Shown piece after piece: positions 49,368 through 61,715 of a DNA stretch of 64,000 nucleotides. The stretch lies in assembly GCA_024529925.1 (NCBI GenBank), contig JAFEUB010000798.1, positions 211,001 to 275,000 of the forward strand. Direction: 5' to 3'. The notes under the pieces are model-generated. The model was not told the origin of the DNA and ran no database searches. It was given only the letters and a program-made list of their open reading frames with translations. Position 1 is the stretch's first letter; the number at the start of each line of letters is the position of its first letter. Made by a program: the position numbers and the translations under genes. The DNA is from Ophthalmolycus amberensis (taxonomy: Eukaryota; Chordata; Actinopteri; Perciformes; Zoarcidae).

Positions 49368-50360
49368 ACCATAACAACCAACTGGAACCAGTGAAACCCA
49401 GCCACCGGCACACATTGGCATCCCCAGTGCCAACACTAAATACAGTGGATGTTAATGATTGAACAGTATAGAGTCCTTGTAGACAGGCCATGTCTTAATC
49501 TTGGTGTCACAGGAAATGATCTCATCTTCAGCTATTCTGCAGCAGCTGTTTTGCCTCCAAGCAAGTGGCACAGGGGAAATCATTTATAACAGATTAAATA
49601 GGCTTTGTTCAACTTAAACTGAGTAATTGTTAAGATGTGAGCTCATGTTCTACATAATGGGTTCTTAGATAGTAGTGTTTTCTAACAATCAAGTGTTTTG
49701 TTTGAATGTATCTGCTCTTAAGACTTATATTATTATTGTATTTGAAGTGTGGTTGAATGCATCAGGTCCTGATCCAAATCCAGGGTCTGAAGATAGACAG
49801 TGTTATGTGGTACAGACTGCATCTCATTGAAGGCTACAATCATTTAGGCAGATTTGAAAAAAATCCTTGTAGAGGACACACAACCTCGTCATCAGAAATT
49901 CTACAGAAGAATCTGTGTAATTTGTTGATTTTTTGTTATGTGCCTGCACCGAAACCTGTGATTAATCACAATGAGCTAGATGTAGATGGAAGCAAATCAT
50001 TTCCATTTGTCCAAGTACATGTTTTTATGAGCTCCTTGTCAATTCAGGTTAAAATAATCAAATACTTGAATGTGTTGCTCCCAAGAAACAGTCTTTCGAA
50101 GATTATTTAATGCAACATTTGCACATGAAATATTTTAAGAAATACTTCAAACGTTTTTTTTGTTAAAATTTCAGTCTGGTGGAATTTAGTTTCCTTTTAA
50201 AATGTTGTCAAGATGGTATCATTGTAATAATGTACCCAACTTGTAATGATGCACTTTACAGGGATACAATGTTCTTGCAAAGATTTGAGTAAACTCCCTG
50301 AGAAACTACTGAAGTGATTAAATCAAATAAGTGGAGTCTCTTTGTATTGTAAAATAAAGA
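49368..50360 (+). other. chs1: 3' untranslated region of chitin synthase and probable poly(A) site
   Basis: From the TAG at 49365-49367 there is no further coding sequence. The first strong poly(A) signal downstream is AATAAA at about 50352 (GTAAAATAAAGATATC), giving a 3' UTR of about 1 kb. Inference from signal only. Confidence 0.4.
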
Positions 50361-51295
50361 TATCAGCAGCCAACACTCATCTTCTCATCTCATTAACATG
50401 CTCGATATGAAAAAGATTTTTAAAAATGTTTCTAATTGTTACAGAAATGTGCTTATTGGACATCAGGGGAAGCAGTTTATAGTTTCTCAGTCTGGCGGTC
50501 TCAACCTAATGGCACTAAACTGTTAGTGATCCAGTTTGCACCTGCTGTATTCTGCTGTAAAGGCCAGCTGAAGTGAAAAGTTAAGCATCAGGCTCCCAAA
50601 ATCAGTTCACATTCAAATCTATACATGCTTATTTCACACCCCTTTAAAAAGAACACACACAACCGGAGTTGACCTTTTTTTAATGAAGAAGTAATTTCAT
50701 TCAAATGAATGGAAGCAGTAGATACAGTTCTTAAGTTCTTAAATAGAAGCAATTGCAAAGCAATCATCCAATATATTTTGGGGAAGAGTTTCAGCTGACG
50801 GTAAGGCAGCAACCCGACACGGAGCACAACCTTAAAGGTTGTGTGCACCTTTCTACTCGGAGTTATCTGTAGTCATGTAACAAGTAGCATGTTGACAGGT
50901 TGTTCGGTCAGAATGAGGCACCTTCCATTTTTAGACAAAGACTCAAGTCTGATTACTGACACCGATCCCCAAACACCCAGTACAAAAAAAAAGAGGAACA
51001 ATTTTACATAAAACTCAATGAATGTGTCATTCATTGAGTTTTCAGTCATTATGTAATGCTAAACCTTTACTATCGATTGATTTCCCAATGGTTTTGATCC
51101 TATGCCATTCAAGACATAGCAACTGAATGATGCTCTAATACAAAATGTCACTCCGTGAGTTTCCACTTACGTGTCACTTAAAAGAAGCAAACACACACTG
51201 CCAGTGGTCCTGTGTAAATAAACTGCACACAGAAAGTCTGATCTTAAACCAGCAGGAAATAAATGTAATTTACTCAGATAACATGGAACTTTCAC
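50361..51295. other. Convergent intergenic spacer between chitin synthase and ddx21
   Basis: No gene or element recognised. There is one perfect short inverted repeat, CTCAATGAATG ... CATTCATTGAG, at about 51014-51041. Confidence 0.4.
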
Positions 51296-51296
51296 T

Positions 51297-51302
51297 TTAT
51301 TT
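51297..51302 (-). terminator. ddx21: Probable poly(A) signal of ddx21
   Basis: TTTATT on plus is AATAAA on minus, about 155 bases past the ddx21 stop codon at 51456. Confidence 0.5.
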
Positions 51303-51455
51303 TGAAAGAGGGGATGTTGGTCATCTAATGTACTGTATATGAAACTTCTGAATATCTGAAAGCTGATGATGGAAATCCATTGATTCCCCTCACTCACTCA
51401 CTCACTCACAGCCAATAAAAACCCTGCCAGCCCAGATGAGTGGCAGTCAGTCTTA

Positions 51456-54400
51456 TCAGTCAAAAGCGTCACTGAAGTTGCGTTTGTGTGTCCCTCTTTT
51501 TTCGCCAAAGCCACCGCGACCGCCACCGCCACCGCGACCGCCGTAGCCACCGCTCCGAAACCCGTTACTACGGCCACCATATCCCCCAGAACCACGCCCT
51601 CTCCCACCTCTGAACCCCCCTCCTCCACCACCACCACCTCTGAACCCTCCTCCTCCACCACCACCGCTGCTGAACTGCTTCTCCTCCAGGTCTGGGAGCT
51701 CTGTGGCTACAGTCAGCTGCCAACGCCGACCGTCCTTCCAGCCCTCCTGTTGAAGGATCAAGTGAGGTGAAAAGGATGTTAGCAGGACTGTCAACTTCAG
51801 CAAGAAACATGTTGTATGTTAGATTATTTATCTTGACTTTTTGCAGTTGTTCTCACCAGAACCTCCTTGACTTTGTCAGCTGGGACGTCAAAACAAACTC
51901 CCTGTTACAAACACAATAAAGGGTGAGATGGTGAGTGCTGTGCTATCAGAATAAGAGCCAGGTCAGCTCACACCTACACAAATGTTTCACACATTTACCC
52001 TGGCAACAGATGTTTTGTTGTTTACTTGCTGTGAATGAATAGTTGTGTAACATGTCTAGTGTGGCTGCAGCAGCTGAATTCATATATAAACTAAATAGTG
52101 TTGCTGTTTAAAAAAATAACACGCTTCTTTTCTCAATTTGCTTTTCGATTTACCACCTGGTTTCCCCGTTTATTTTTTCATTTGCCAAGTCTATGACTTC
52201 CATGTATTCGGCACTGTGGGCACTTTCTTTGGCAAGACATTACAACTGTGTTGTAACAAGACCACCAACAAGAGCACCACCACAAATATAATTTCTTTGA
52301 CGAGTATAAAAACCCCAGCAGCACCTCCCATATGTACACGCGCGTGTGTGTTTACGTACCATTTTGCCTTTGAGGAAGGTCATCCGTTGAATTTGGTTCT
52401 CAAACTCTTCTCCGAGCTGCTCTTTGATGGATTTCCAGGCGTAACCCAGATTATGCATCTCCTGGGAACACACCATCTGCACAGTGGTGAAACCCTGCGA
52501 AAACAAACAAACAAGTTAGGTGGAATTAGGGTTCTACAGCACCTAGAAGAATAACACACGTGTGTGTGTGTGTGTGTGTGTGTGCGTCCAAGGACGGCTG
52601 CGGTTTGAATCATCCTGCAGTTGTTGTGAAACCCTTGCAATGTTTTCAGTGCATTATTCAGCAGTGTGCCCAGACTTGTTACTATAATGTATGAGTTTGT
52701 GTGTATATAACTTTGTGTGTCTTTGTTTGTGAGATTTATAGGTTGTTTATAAACGAGTATAAAAGGAAACTTACAGCATCAGAGTTGAGCAGTGACCTCT
52801 GGTCGAGACTTGTGGCTCCAGAAATGTGCGCCAGGGCAGCGGCGAGAGCATCGACCGCTCCTCTCTCCCCGATCAGTTTCTCAGCCGACGCTCTGAAGTA
52901 CGCGATGGCTGTAATTGGAACAGAGTCCAGATACCTGGACACAATACAGAAAAAAACCAATTAGAACAATCCAAAACTTCATTGCTCACTTTAACACATT
53001 TGTTTCGCATTGAGCATGCCGCTAAATTAAGCTCATGAACCAAATGATGTGGCTGACACAGTCCAAAGTTTCAAACAGTAATCAACAACAGTAGCTTCAT
53101 ACATCCAAAACAAAATACATATGGTTACACTCGGCTCCCAGTATGATGATCTACCTGACGGCATCCTTGCTTGAGGACTTGATGATATCGTTGGCAGTGG
53201 GAACGCCAACTCGTTTGAATGTGATACCCTGGAAAACCACCAAACACAATGCATTTTAGTTGACACTCAATATGGAACCACCTGAAGTACAGTCAAACAG
53301 GTTGCACTGAATGTCGGAATTTCTTTGTCAATAAAATTGTGCAACTTTAAAACACCATTTCAGATTACAGGGAAGAGGTGGCTTTCAGTCTGGCTGCTAT
53401 GTAGCGCAGCGGCACCACCCTCAACTCATTCTCTTCTTCTTCTATGTACTACTTCTCCCCTTCCTTCCTGTCCTTATTCCATACCATGTGTAGCACAGAT
53501 GTGACTGCAAGCTATGTTTTGTATATTTTCTCATAGCTCCTCAAACAATTCAACTTGTCGCTGTTCTTTGCCCTTGCGTCCTCTTCCACTTGGACTGAAT
53601 TTTTAAAAAAGGACACGTACTGCTTTGTGTTCTACGTAGCGCAGCAGGTCCTCCTCTTTCCTCTGGTAGAAACAGATGCAGAGGCCAGGTCTGCCGGCTC
53701 GGCCCGTACGTCCTGAACGATGGATGTATGACTCCACATCCTGACACCAACCACAGAGACAGAAACATTTTCAGAGCAAGCAGAGGTGACAAGTTCATAT
53801 CTCGTGCAACACTGTTACTGAGAAAGCGTGTAGTCAACATTTGTCTTGTTTTATGTGAATGCAATCAGTACCTTAAGATCAGATCATATTTGTAAATCTC
53901 AAATGTAACTTTTACATAGAAATGGCACGTTCGATAAATGCAAAGATAAACTCTCAGTACTAAATTCTTACTACTGGCAATACATCTCACCTTGGGTGGA
54001 GCACACTGGATCACCAGGTCGACTTCGGGGATGTCTAATCCACGGGCTGCAACGTTGGTGGCAACCAGAACCTCAAACGCCCCGTTCCTGAAGCCCTTCA
54101 GCGTCAACTCTCTCTGTTTCTGAACAATATCACCATGGAGGCACTGGGCACTCTGACAAGATACATACACGAAAAATAAAAATAAATTAACACTACACGT
54201 TTCCTTGCTTCTTCGTAGCAGTGTGTACTGCAGCTGTATGAATCGGATATTCGTAAACTGTTGCATGTGCGAGTGTCTACCTGTTTGATGGATGCATTCA
54301 CGGTAAGTTCGTTGACGTCTTTCTTTGTCTCAGAGAACACGATGGTCTTGCCGTGGCTGCCGCTGTAAACCTGGATCACATCTCCTATTACAGCTGCACG

Positions 54401-57400
54401 CTGTGACCAGTGGCACGCTATGGCCAGATGCTACGGAGAGACAAACACAAGGTGAGAGAAGCCAGGGAGTATGTATACAGCTGGCAGACTTTAACTTGAT
54501 TACAACTCCATTGGTGTTGATGATGACAAATACAGCAATTTTTCTACTTTCTGGGCTTACCTGATGGAGATATATACAAACATATTTCACAGTCTCAACT
54601 ACTGTAACTGTCCCTGCTTACAGGCAACTTTAAAAGGTCTAAGCCTAAGAATTAAGAATGCTAGAAAGCTTGTTAAATTGCACTAATCACCCTTTTCACC
54701 TCTGCCAACACACACAAGCACTTACTTCTACAGTTGTTGCAGCTCTCTGTGTTTGCTTGCCGATCAGATCGACATGTTTGCACTCTGGTCTCATGTATTT
54801 CTTAGCAACCTGGTAAACCCAGGCAGGGCAGGTGGCCGAAAACAGAAGAGTCTGTGGGTTGGAGGCGGAGTCTGGAGAAGAGCGCACACACACACACACA
54901 TTTTACATACATGACCACTCTATACCAATCTTTAAATCTACTTTAACACAGCGCTCCAGACTGCAATCTTTTTAATTTTTTTGAGTGTGTGGGGTTAAAA
55001 TTCACGTGGTCGCATTCATGCTAGAGTATGAATTACAGGCTTGCAGCTGGGTACTGCCGAAAAGACTCGCACACACACACCATGTCGTCGGTGTGGAAGT
55101 GTATGATGATTATTATTCTGTGATTATTGTGAAATTAGGAGGTAAAAAAGTAAAGTAAGTAAAGACTAAAAGTTAGTCTGGAGCCATGTTACATATATGA
55201 TACACAAATCAAAATCCTAACACTCCACCTTACACACATACATAAATATGAACACAAATACAAGGACACCTATATAATACGCTTTCCAAGAAGATTTTCA
55301 CACAATAGCAGATTCACGTTACCTTTCTCATATGACGAAGACAAAATCTCTTCAACCTGCTCTGCAAATCCCATGTCCAACATTTGGTCTACTTCATCCA
55401 GAACAACATGTTTCAGTTGAGAGAGGTCGAGTTTATTGTTCTGCAGGTGGTCTTTGATGCGTCCGGGGGTGCCGACCAAAATATCGATACCACTACGGAT
55501 CGCATCAACTAGACAGAAGGGGAAAACCACATCAAAATACAAATGAGGAGCTGGTATTTACATGGTCATGTTATACATTTTAATAACATTAAACATAAAG
55601 AAGCAAGCAATGTAAATAAATGGACTCTTAAATAATTACGCTGTGGGTTGTATGAGGTGCCTCCATAGAAACAGGTGAGAGCCAGCTTCCTGGTGATGTC
55701 TTTGAAGTCCTTCGCCACCTGGATAGCCAACTCTCTGGTTGGAGTTAACACCAAGACCTACAGCCAGACAGAAAAGACACTCAGTCAACAGAACAAATGA
55801 ATAGTGGGACTCTGACTGACGCTGGTTTTTTAGTGATCGGTGAGAAGGTGGTTCCGTGTGTGTGTGTGTGTGCACCTTGGGAGCCCGGCCTCTGGTGAAC
55901 TCCACCGTCTCCGTCTGGAGCTTCTCCACCAAAGGGATGGCAAACGAGAAAGTCTTTCCTGTTCCTGTTCGGGCTTGGGCAATGACGTCCTCGCCATCAT
56001 ATACAGAATTGAATGTCTTGATCTGAATGTCAAACAGGTAAGAGGCTCCCCGAGCTGAGAAAATGGCAGAAAGTGGTGACAGAGAGTGAGGAGAAGATGG
56101 TCATTTGTTTTTTATGACGCCCCAAAGGCCTTGCAGCAGCACCAAAGCTCAGTTAACACTCCAAAGTACATTTTCAGTACAAAAAGAGTTGTGTTGTGTG
56201 AATTAGTCATTTATTTCAATATTAAAAAACATGTGTATTCCATGAAAAAAAAAACTGTTCAGAAACAATTAATGTGTTATAAGCATCAGTTCACCTCTGG
56301 TAAAAACTACGGTATGAAGATGTAAATATTTGATGTTTACCTTTTAGTTTGTCAATGGTGAATTGGGAGATCCTGAAGTTGGAGAAGGCCCCTTCCTTCT
56401 GCTCTGATGTTTCCTCCTAAACAAATAAACAAAGTCAGACGATATGACAACAGCCAATTTAAATTAACCGGAGTAATTTACTTTGAGAAACTTGTAAATG
56501 ATGAAAGAAGTTGCTTTACAGTTATGTTGTGGTTGTTTTGTTACTTAATCCTAAACTATTTTCAAGATATTCTGGGAGCTTCCCATATTGCAGGCCAGCC
56601 CACTGTTGGTAACAAACTAACTGCACTGCTGCGACTTTTATCCGACATGTCATACGAGCAGCTACGCTTCCAGTCAAAGGAGCACGTAAAGACGACAGAA
56701 TGGCCATTTCCTCGATATAATAAAACAGAAATGTAAGAAGTATTCAGTAACAGCTTTCATGGTGGTCGCTCACACTTCACCACTTATTCTAAATGCCACA
56801 TCGCTGAGTCATCACACATTCAGTAACAACACAAACGTTCAACTCCTCCTGAGAGGAACAAAACTAAAACATCAGTCTGTGAGTCGTACCGTTTCTTTCT
56901 CGCCTTCGCTGGCAGAGTCTTCACTTGACTGGGCCGGTGTCTGTGCGGGGGTGTCTGGGATGGAATGTCCGTTCGTTTCAGCCTCTGCCGTTGCTTTCTT
57001 TTTCTTCTTCTTTTTTTCCTCTGGTGCGTCAACACCATTACTGTTACCGTTCATGTCTGCGGCCTCCTCTATGAGGTCGGTCACTTGGTCCACCGCAATC
57101 TTGTCTTTTTTCTTCTTTTTTTTTGGTGCCGGAGGTTCACAGTCTAGGTCCCCCTGCTCTTCCTGGTCCTCCAACTTCTTCTTGGTTTTCAGCTTCTTGC
57201 CCTCTTTGGTCTAGTTAATAAAGACAAACAGGATTCAGTTAAACCTGTGCAAATACAGTGTAGCTACTCAACGTTTTAAGAGAGAAAATGTTGGCTGCTT
57301 GAGTATAATCTACTTTGGAGTTATCTCATGTTGCAATTTCAATTGCGACGTTTGATTAAGGTCTAATTAGAGATGGGCGGTTAATATCAAAGCTGGTTTC

Positions 57401-58405
57401 ACTCCTGTGAAGGGCACTGTATTAGTTAATTGTGATGGAGGTAGTCTCAAATAAAGTATACCGTGTGTTTCAGAGCGCTTCATTCAGTTTGGTACTTTTG
57501 CATATAAACTATGTAATAAGCATGTTAATGGAATATGAGCAGATTAATTGAGAAATATGGCCACATACACGAGAGATACATGTCAACATTTCCACCTGAT
57601 ACCACATAACAATACAATAAAAGTAATACCCTAATTTAATGAATATCATTCTCCAATCACATCATATTGTGATTCATATGACATTTTATGTAAATATAAC
57701 TGTTTTTCATAAGTTTTGACACTATATAAAGCAGCGTGCACGATTATGTATCACAGATAATTACTGGAGACAATCCCAACTAGAGTTCCTCTTACTGTAA
57801 GTGAGCTTGAGTTAACATTAGTAGCAGCTGTAATTAAAGGGGCAATCTTGAAGACAATATTCACTGTTTTAAGACGGTTTTTTGTCTGCTTGACGAACAG
57901 CTGACGAGCCCAGCTGTATAAAACGTAATCAGGTCGCGCCCAGAGCGCAGACATATACGGAGTTGGTGTTAAAGGCGTCCACGTTGTCCCACCCGTACGT
58001 CCATGTGATCTACAGATCAACTGCCTTGCGATCTTTTAGCTAGGCTAAGATAACAATGTATTCTAACAATAACTTAGCAGTGGATCGCGTCCATTTTCCT
58101 AATTCATACACTGTCACACTACACTATGTTTATAACATTTCACTACAAGTATCGCTCCATAAACCTATCTTACGGTGGTTACCTAACAGTTAGCTGGCCG
58201 GTTAGCCGAGGGCTAGCACGTTGAGCCACATGTTGTTAAATGGAGTCGCCGGGGACGAGGCGTAGCACGAGCTAAACGGTTATTTTAGTCTGTCCAGGGC
58301 GACACGAGTCACGCTGCTCACCTTTCGGGGTTTAGCCTCCGCGACAGTGTCTACGCCGTCATCCATGGCTTGATCTTCAGTTTCAAAGATGATTTTTGTC
58401 GGCAT
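51456..58405 (-). CDS. ddx21: Nucleolar RNA helicase 2 (DEAD-box 21), 15 exons, 748 residues
   Basis: ATP-dependent RNA helicase acting in rRNA transcription and processing in the nucleolus. Exons (5' to 3' on minus): 58405-58322, 57210-56890, 56416-56341, 56054-55876, 55757-55640, 55508-55323, 54871-54726, 54430-54281, 54152-53991, 53740-53621, 53228-53155, 52934-52775, 52494-52360, 51901-51857, 51746-51456. Phases agree throughout (2247 bases with stop). Residues ~30-135 are Lys/Glu-rich with KKKKKK clusters (nucleolar targeting). Motifs: ARTGTGKT (188-195), PTRELA (226), TPGR (~273), DEVD (297-300, the DDX21/DDX50 variant of DEAD), SAT (333), ATNVAARGLDIP (451), HRSGRTGRAGR (481). A GUCT domain lies at ~540-640. 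The last exon has GGGGFRGG / GGYGGR repeats (~675-735) before KRNFSDAFD. Start chosen as the ATG giving MPTKIIFETEDQ; a second ATG is 13 codons later. DDX50 is the alternative, but the long FRGG tail favours DDX21. Confidence 0.95.
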
Positions 58406-58565
58406 TTCTCTCGACTGTTGGAACCCCTCAGTGTAGACACGCAGTACAACCCACGGGCACGCGGATGGAAAGGAACGCGCAAGGCTGCGACTCGCGAGGA
58501 AGTGTGCTCACGAGCCAGACATAGAAATAGAAGCGATAGACAAGCAAGAACCTTAGTTAGGCTTA
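58406..58565 (-). promoter_or_regulatory. ddx21: Probable ddx21 promoter region
   Basis: A short CpG-richer stretch (CACGGGCACGCGGATGG, GGAACGCGCAAGG, GACTCGCGAGG) lies directly upstream of the ddx21 start, against an AT-rich background. No TATA box is obvious, as expected for a housekeeping gene. Inference. Confidence 0.4.
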
Positions 58566-58737
58566 CGTAAGAAGCTACTGTCCAAAATGTATTACTGCGA
58601 ATTGTTCACTCCGTAGAATAACTAAAATGCATAATACAATGAATTGTTTTTATTTGACAAATAATTAATTCTTCTATAACAATACTTATTGTAAAAATGT
58701 GAGTGGTGCTGATAAAAGCTCAACCAAACAAAAAAAA

Positions 58738-58977
58738 AGGAAGTTAGGATTTTATTGTCACATACATTGTTACACATACACGAAATTTGACTTCTGCATT
58801 TGACCCATCCCTGGATATAGGGAGCAGTGGGCTGCCATTGATCGGCGCCCGGGGAGCCGGGGGTTCAGTGTATTGCTCAGGTACACTTCGACACGTGACA
58901 CGTCCCAGTCGGGGATCGAGCCGTTGACCTTCTGGTTCCCAGACGACCTCTTAATCCAGTGCGCCACTGTCGCCCCC
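58738..58977 (-). mobile_element. tRNA-derived SINE
   Basis: On the minus strand it starts GGGGGGGCGACAGTGGCGCA, has an A-box-like region (GTGGCGCACTGGATTAAG) and a B-box-like GGCTCGATCCCC, then a body ending TGTGACAATAAAATCC. This is the layout of a polymerase III-derived SINE. The small plus and minus frames inside are not genes. Confidence 0.7.
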
Positions 58978-59590
58978 CCACAAGCTCAAAAGGGTTTCAT
59001 ATTATCATTTGATACACTCATTATAGTAGAAACCACAGTGCTCTTTAAACACATGTATTACCGTCGACATTGACACGACAACTAACTTCCCAGCAGATGG
59101 CGCACGGGTCATCTGGAAACTTAGTTTGTTGTTTTTACATAACCTGATTGTAAGCAATATCCATTACTTACCATTTTCACTCAAACTATTTTCACTGAAA
59201 AATTGAAAAGGCTTACCCACATTGTTTGCCGTATTTACTGTATTATATTATTATTATTATAATATTTCTTTTCATATATCTCTTTTGTTGCTGTTAGGTT
59301 TTACTAAAGGGGCATGCTTAAAGATCCAACGGTAACTTATTATTCAGTTCACTCTGTTTTGCCATCAGTAATAGTTTTATAGATAGTCAATATGAAGTGA
59401 AGCAAGTGTGTAACAAAGTGCAAATGGTCTATTATTTGAATATTGAAGTGCTATAAACTTGTGAACTGATGAATTGGCACAACAAACAATTTAGTACAAA
59501 TGTTTTCTCTAAGTTAGTATTTCTTAGTATCACAACAGAACATTTGCGATATTGGTGCCAATGAATCAGATGAGTGCCAGCAGAGGCACT
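58978..59590. other. Intergenic, nothing recognised
   Basis: AT-rich sequence without coding or element signature. Confidence 0.4.
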
Positions 59591-59596
59591 ATTGAG

Positions 59597-60460
59597 CTAT
59601 GTGGGGTGGTGGGTGGGGGGGGCGATGGAGGAAACCGCTCTGGGGAAGAAGCTGTTCCTCAGCCTGTTAGTCCGGGTTTTGATGGTCCTGTATCTCCTTC
59701 CTGATGGCAGTGGAACAAACAGAGAGTGACCCGGGTGAGTGGTGTCTGTGCAGATGTTTCTGGCCTTCTTCTGGAGACGGCCAGCATACACAGCGTCCAG
59801 ATCAGGCAGGGTAACTCCCACAATCCTCTGTGCTGTTTTAACCACCCGGGCCAGGTCCCTCCGGTTCTCTGCTGTGCAGCTGGCGTACCACACAGTAAAG
59901 GACATACACAGGATGCTTTCGATCACACTTCTGTAGAAGTTAACCAGAAGTGCAGGGGTCAGGCCAGCTTGTTTGAGCTTCCTCAGAAAGAAGAGCCTCT
60001 GCTGGGCTTTCTTCACCAGGTGTGATGTGTTCAGGGACCAAGTGAGGTCTTGAGTGATGTGGAGCCCCAGGAATTTGATGCTGTCCACCCTCTCCACCTC
60101 CTCCCCACTTATGTAGAGAGGAGAGGGTGTGGTCTTCCTGGATCTCCTGAAGTCCACTATGACTTCTTTGGTCTTGGTGGTGTTCAGGACCAGGTTGTTG
60201 TCCGAGCACCACTCAGCCAGATGTTGGACCTCCTGTCTGTAGTGCGTCTCATCGTTGTTGGAGATGAGTCCCACCACAGTGGTGTCGTCAGCAAACTTCA
60301 CCACTGTGTTGGAGGAATATGTGGCGGAGCAGTCCTGAGTGAAGAGGGTGAAGAGGGCCGGGCTGAGCACACAGCCCTGCGGTGCGTGCACCAGTGTTCA
60401 GGATGGTGGTTGTTGATGTCAGGTTCCCTATCCTGACATTCTGTGGTCTGTTAGAGAGAA
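59597..60460 (-). mobile_element. LINE reverse transcriptase fragment (Rex1/CR1 group)
   Basis: The minus strand encodes the second half of a LINE reverse transcriptase and its C-terminal region: PQGCVLSPALFTLF, KFADDTTVVGLI (the catalytic FADD), LNTTKTKEVIVDFR, ERVDSIKFLGLHI and the end PSGRRYRTIKTRTNRLRNSF. Just upstream the motif RIGNLTSTTTILNTGA is in another frame. A four-base duplication (GCACGCACCG where GCACCG is expected, about 60383-60392) causes the break. 5' truncated and dead. Confidence 0.88.
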
Positions 60461-60546
60461 AGAGAAAATCATGGCTTATTACCATATTCACATGTTGTCA
60501 AACTCAACAGTGTGTTTTCATGTTTAAAAAGTTGTAGTTTAACAGG

Positions 60547-61711
60547 TGTTACGTATGGTTCTATGTCCTGCTGTGCATGTTTGTGCTTGGGTGCACATGT
60601 GTGTATTCTGTGGCCAAATCCCAATGTCCCCCCTTACGAACTTCGAGGCGCGCTCCCGCGAAGTCCGTGAGGGTTTAGGGATGTCCCACTGGCCAAATCA
60701 TCAAGTGTTTGAGGGCTCTCTGGCAGACATTTTGAGCCCTTTATGAACCCTTTCCGTAAGTCAGCGGCCAAATCCCAATGTCCCCCCTTATGGACTCACG
60801 GACTTTGAGGCGCGCTCCCGCGAAGTCCGTGAGGGTTTAGGGATGTCCCACTGGCCAAATCATCAAGTGTTTGAGGGCTCTCTCCAGACATTTTGAGCCC
60901 TTTATGAACCCTTTCCGTAAGTCAGCATGGTATGCTGACTTAGCCTAAGGGAATTACCCACAAATCATTGCAATGTGACGTTAAACACGGGGTAACCAGT
61001 GGACGCATGGAGACGTAAACAAAGAGGACGGCTCACGTGTTCAGCCTGTCATATTTTACACAGAAACATTAAGGGTTAAAGATGCAACAAAAAATAAACA
61101 TGAAATCAGAAGATATTTATTTATTTATTCATCAAATATTTGATTTTGTCATTGAAGCTGTTTTGACAAAAACGAGTAGATTATATGAAGTTACCTCATC
61201 TAGTGAGGAATGAGCCTGGAAGACGTTCAAATCAGGGAGTACAAAGTATAAAATAAATACACACAATTATACATCATATATTTTCTGTCGTTTTCATGGT
61301 AACGTGATATGTTGCAGCAAAGTGCTGTCCTATTCCTATTTACACCATTTCAAGCCCTCACAGTCTCTCACACTCACCCACTTACCAGGTGACGTCAGTA
61401 AGTCCTTGAGGGTTCAGGGTTTGAGGGTTTAGGGGGGACATTTGGATTTGGCCTGTGTCTTTTGAGTTCTAGGTGCAGCTCCCTGACGAGTGATTGAGGG
61501 CACCTGGATGAAGATGTGGGTTACCTATATAGGCACCTCCTTGCTCAGCCCTCGCTCTCTCTCATCTGGCTGGCACCAGACTCTGGTCTGCAGTTGGATT
61601 TGCGCTTGACAGTTTATTTGTGTCCTGTAAATAAACTGACAGCGGTGGTTGTTGAATCTAACTTGATGTGGTGTCCGTCCTTATGTTGCGACTCCCGAGC
61701 CGGTCGTAACA
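60547..61711 (+). mobile_element. Solo LTR interrupted by a DNA element
   Basis: The LTR begins TGTTACG (60547) and ends CGTAACA (61711), a 7-base inverted pair. CAGG flanks both ends (60543-60546 and 61712-61715), a 4 bp target duplication. Removing the inserted element (60612-61456) leaves about 320 bases with a TATATA box at 61526 and AATAAA at 61630, as expected for U3-R-U5. No internal retroelement genes are present, so it is a solo LTR left by recombination; superfamily not determined. Confidence 0.75.
60612..61456. mobile_element. Terminal-inverted-repeat element nested in the LTR, 5' end duplicated
   Basis: The left end GGCCAAATCCCAATGTCCCC is the inverted counterpart of the right end GGGGGGACATTTGGATTTGGCC (about 61434-61456, allowing one mismatch). 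The first about 157 bases are tandemly repeated (60612-60768 and 60769-60925) with small differences. TGT lies outside both ends, a possible 3 bp target duplication. There is no transposase, so it is non-autonomous. Confidence 0.75.
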
Positions 61712-61715
61712 CAGG

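Noticed and set aside
49254..49436. Hydrophobic minus-strand frame (LQSQAIILLLIILQG)
   Set aside because: Opposite strand of the acidic last exon of the chitin synthase; GAT/GAG codons read backwards give hydrophobic residues.
51486..51770. Plus-strand Thr/Ala/Pro-rich frame opposite the last ddx21 exon
   Set aside because: Complement of the FRGG/GGYGG-coding repeats of ddx21.
56759..57214. Plus-strand Ser/Phe-rich frame
   Set aside because: Complement of the Lys-rich second exon of ddx21.
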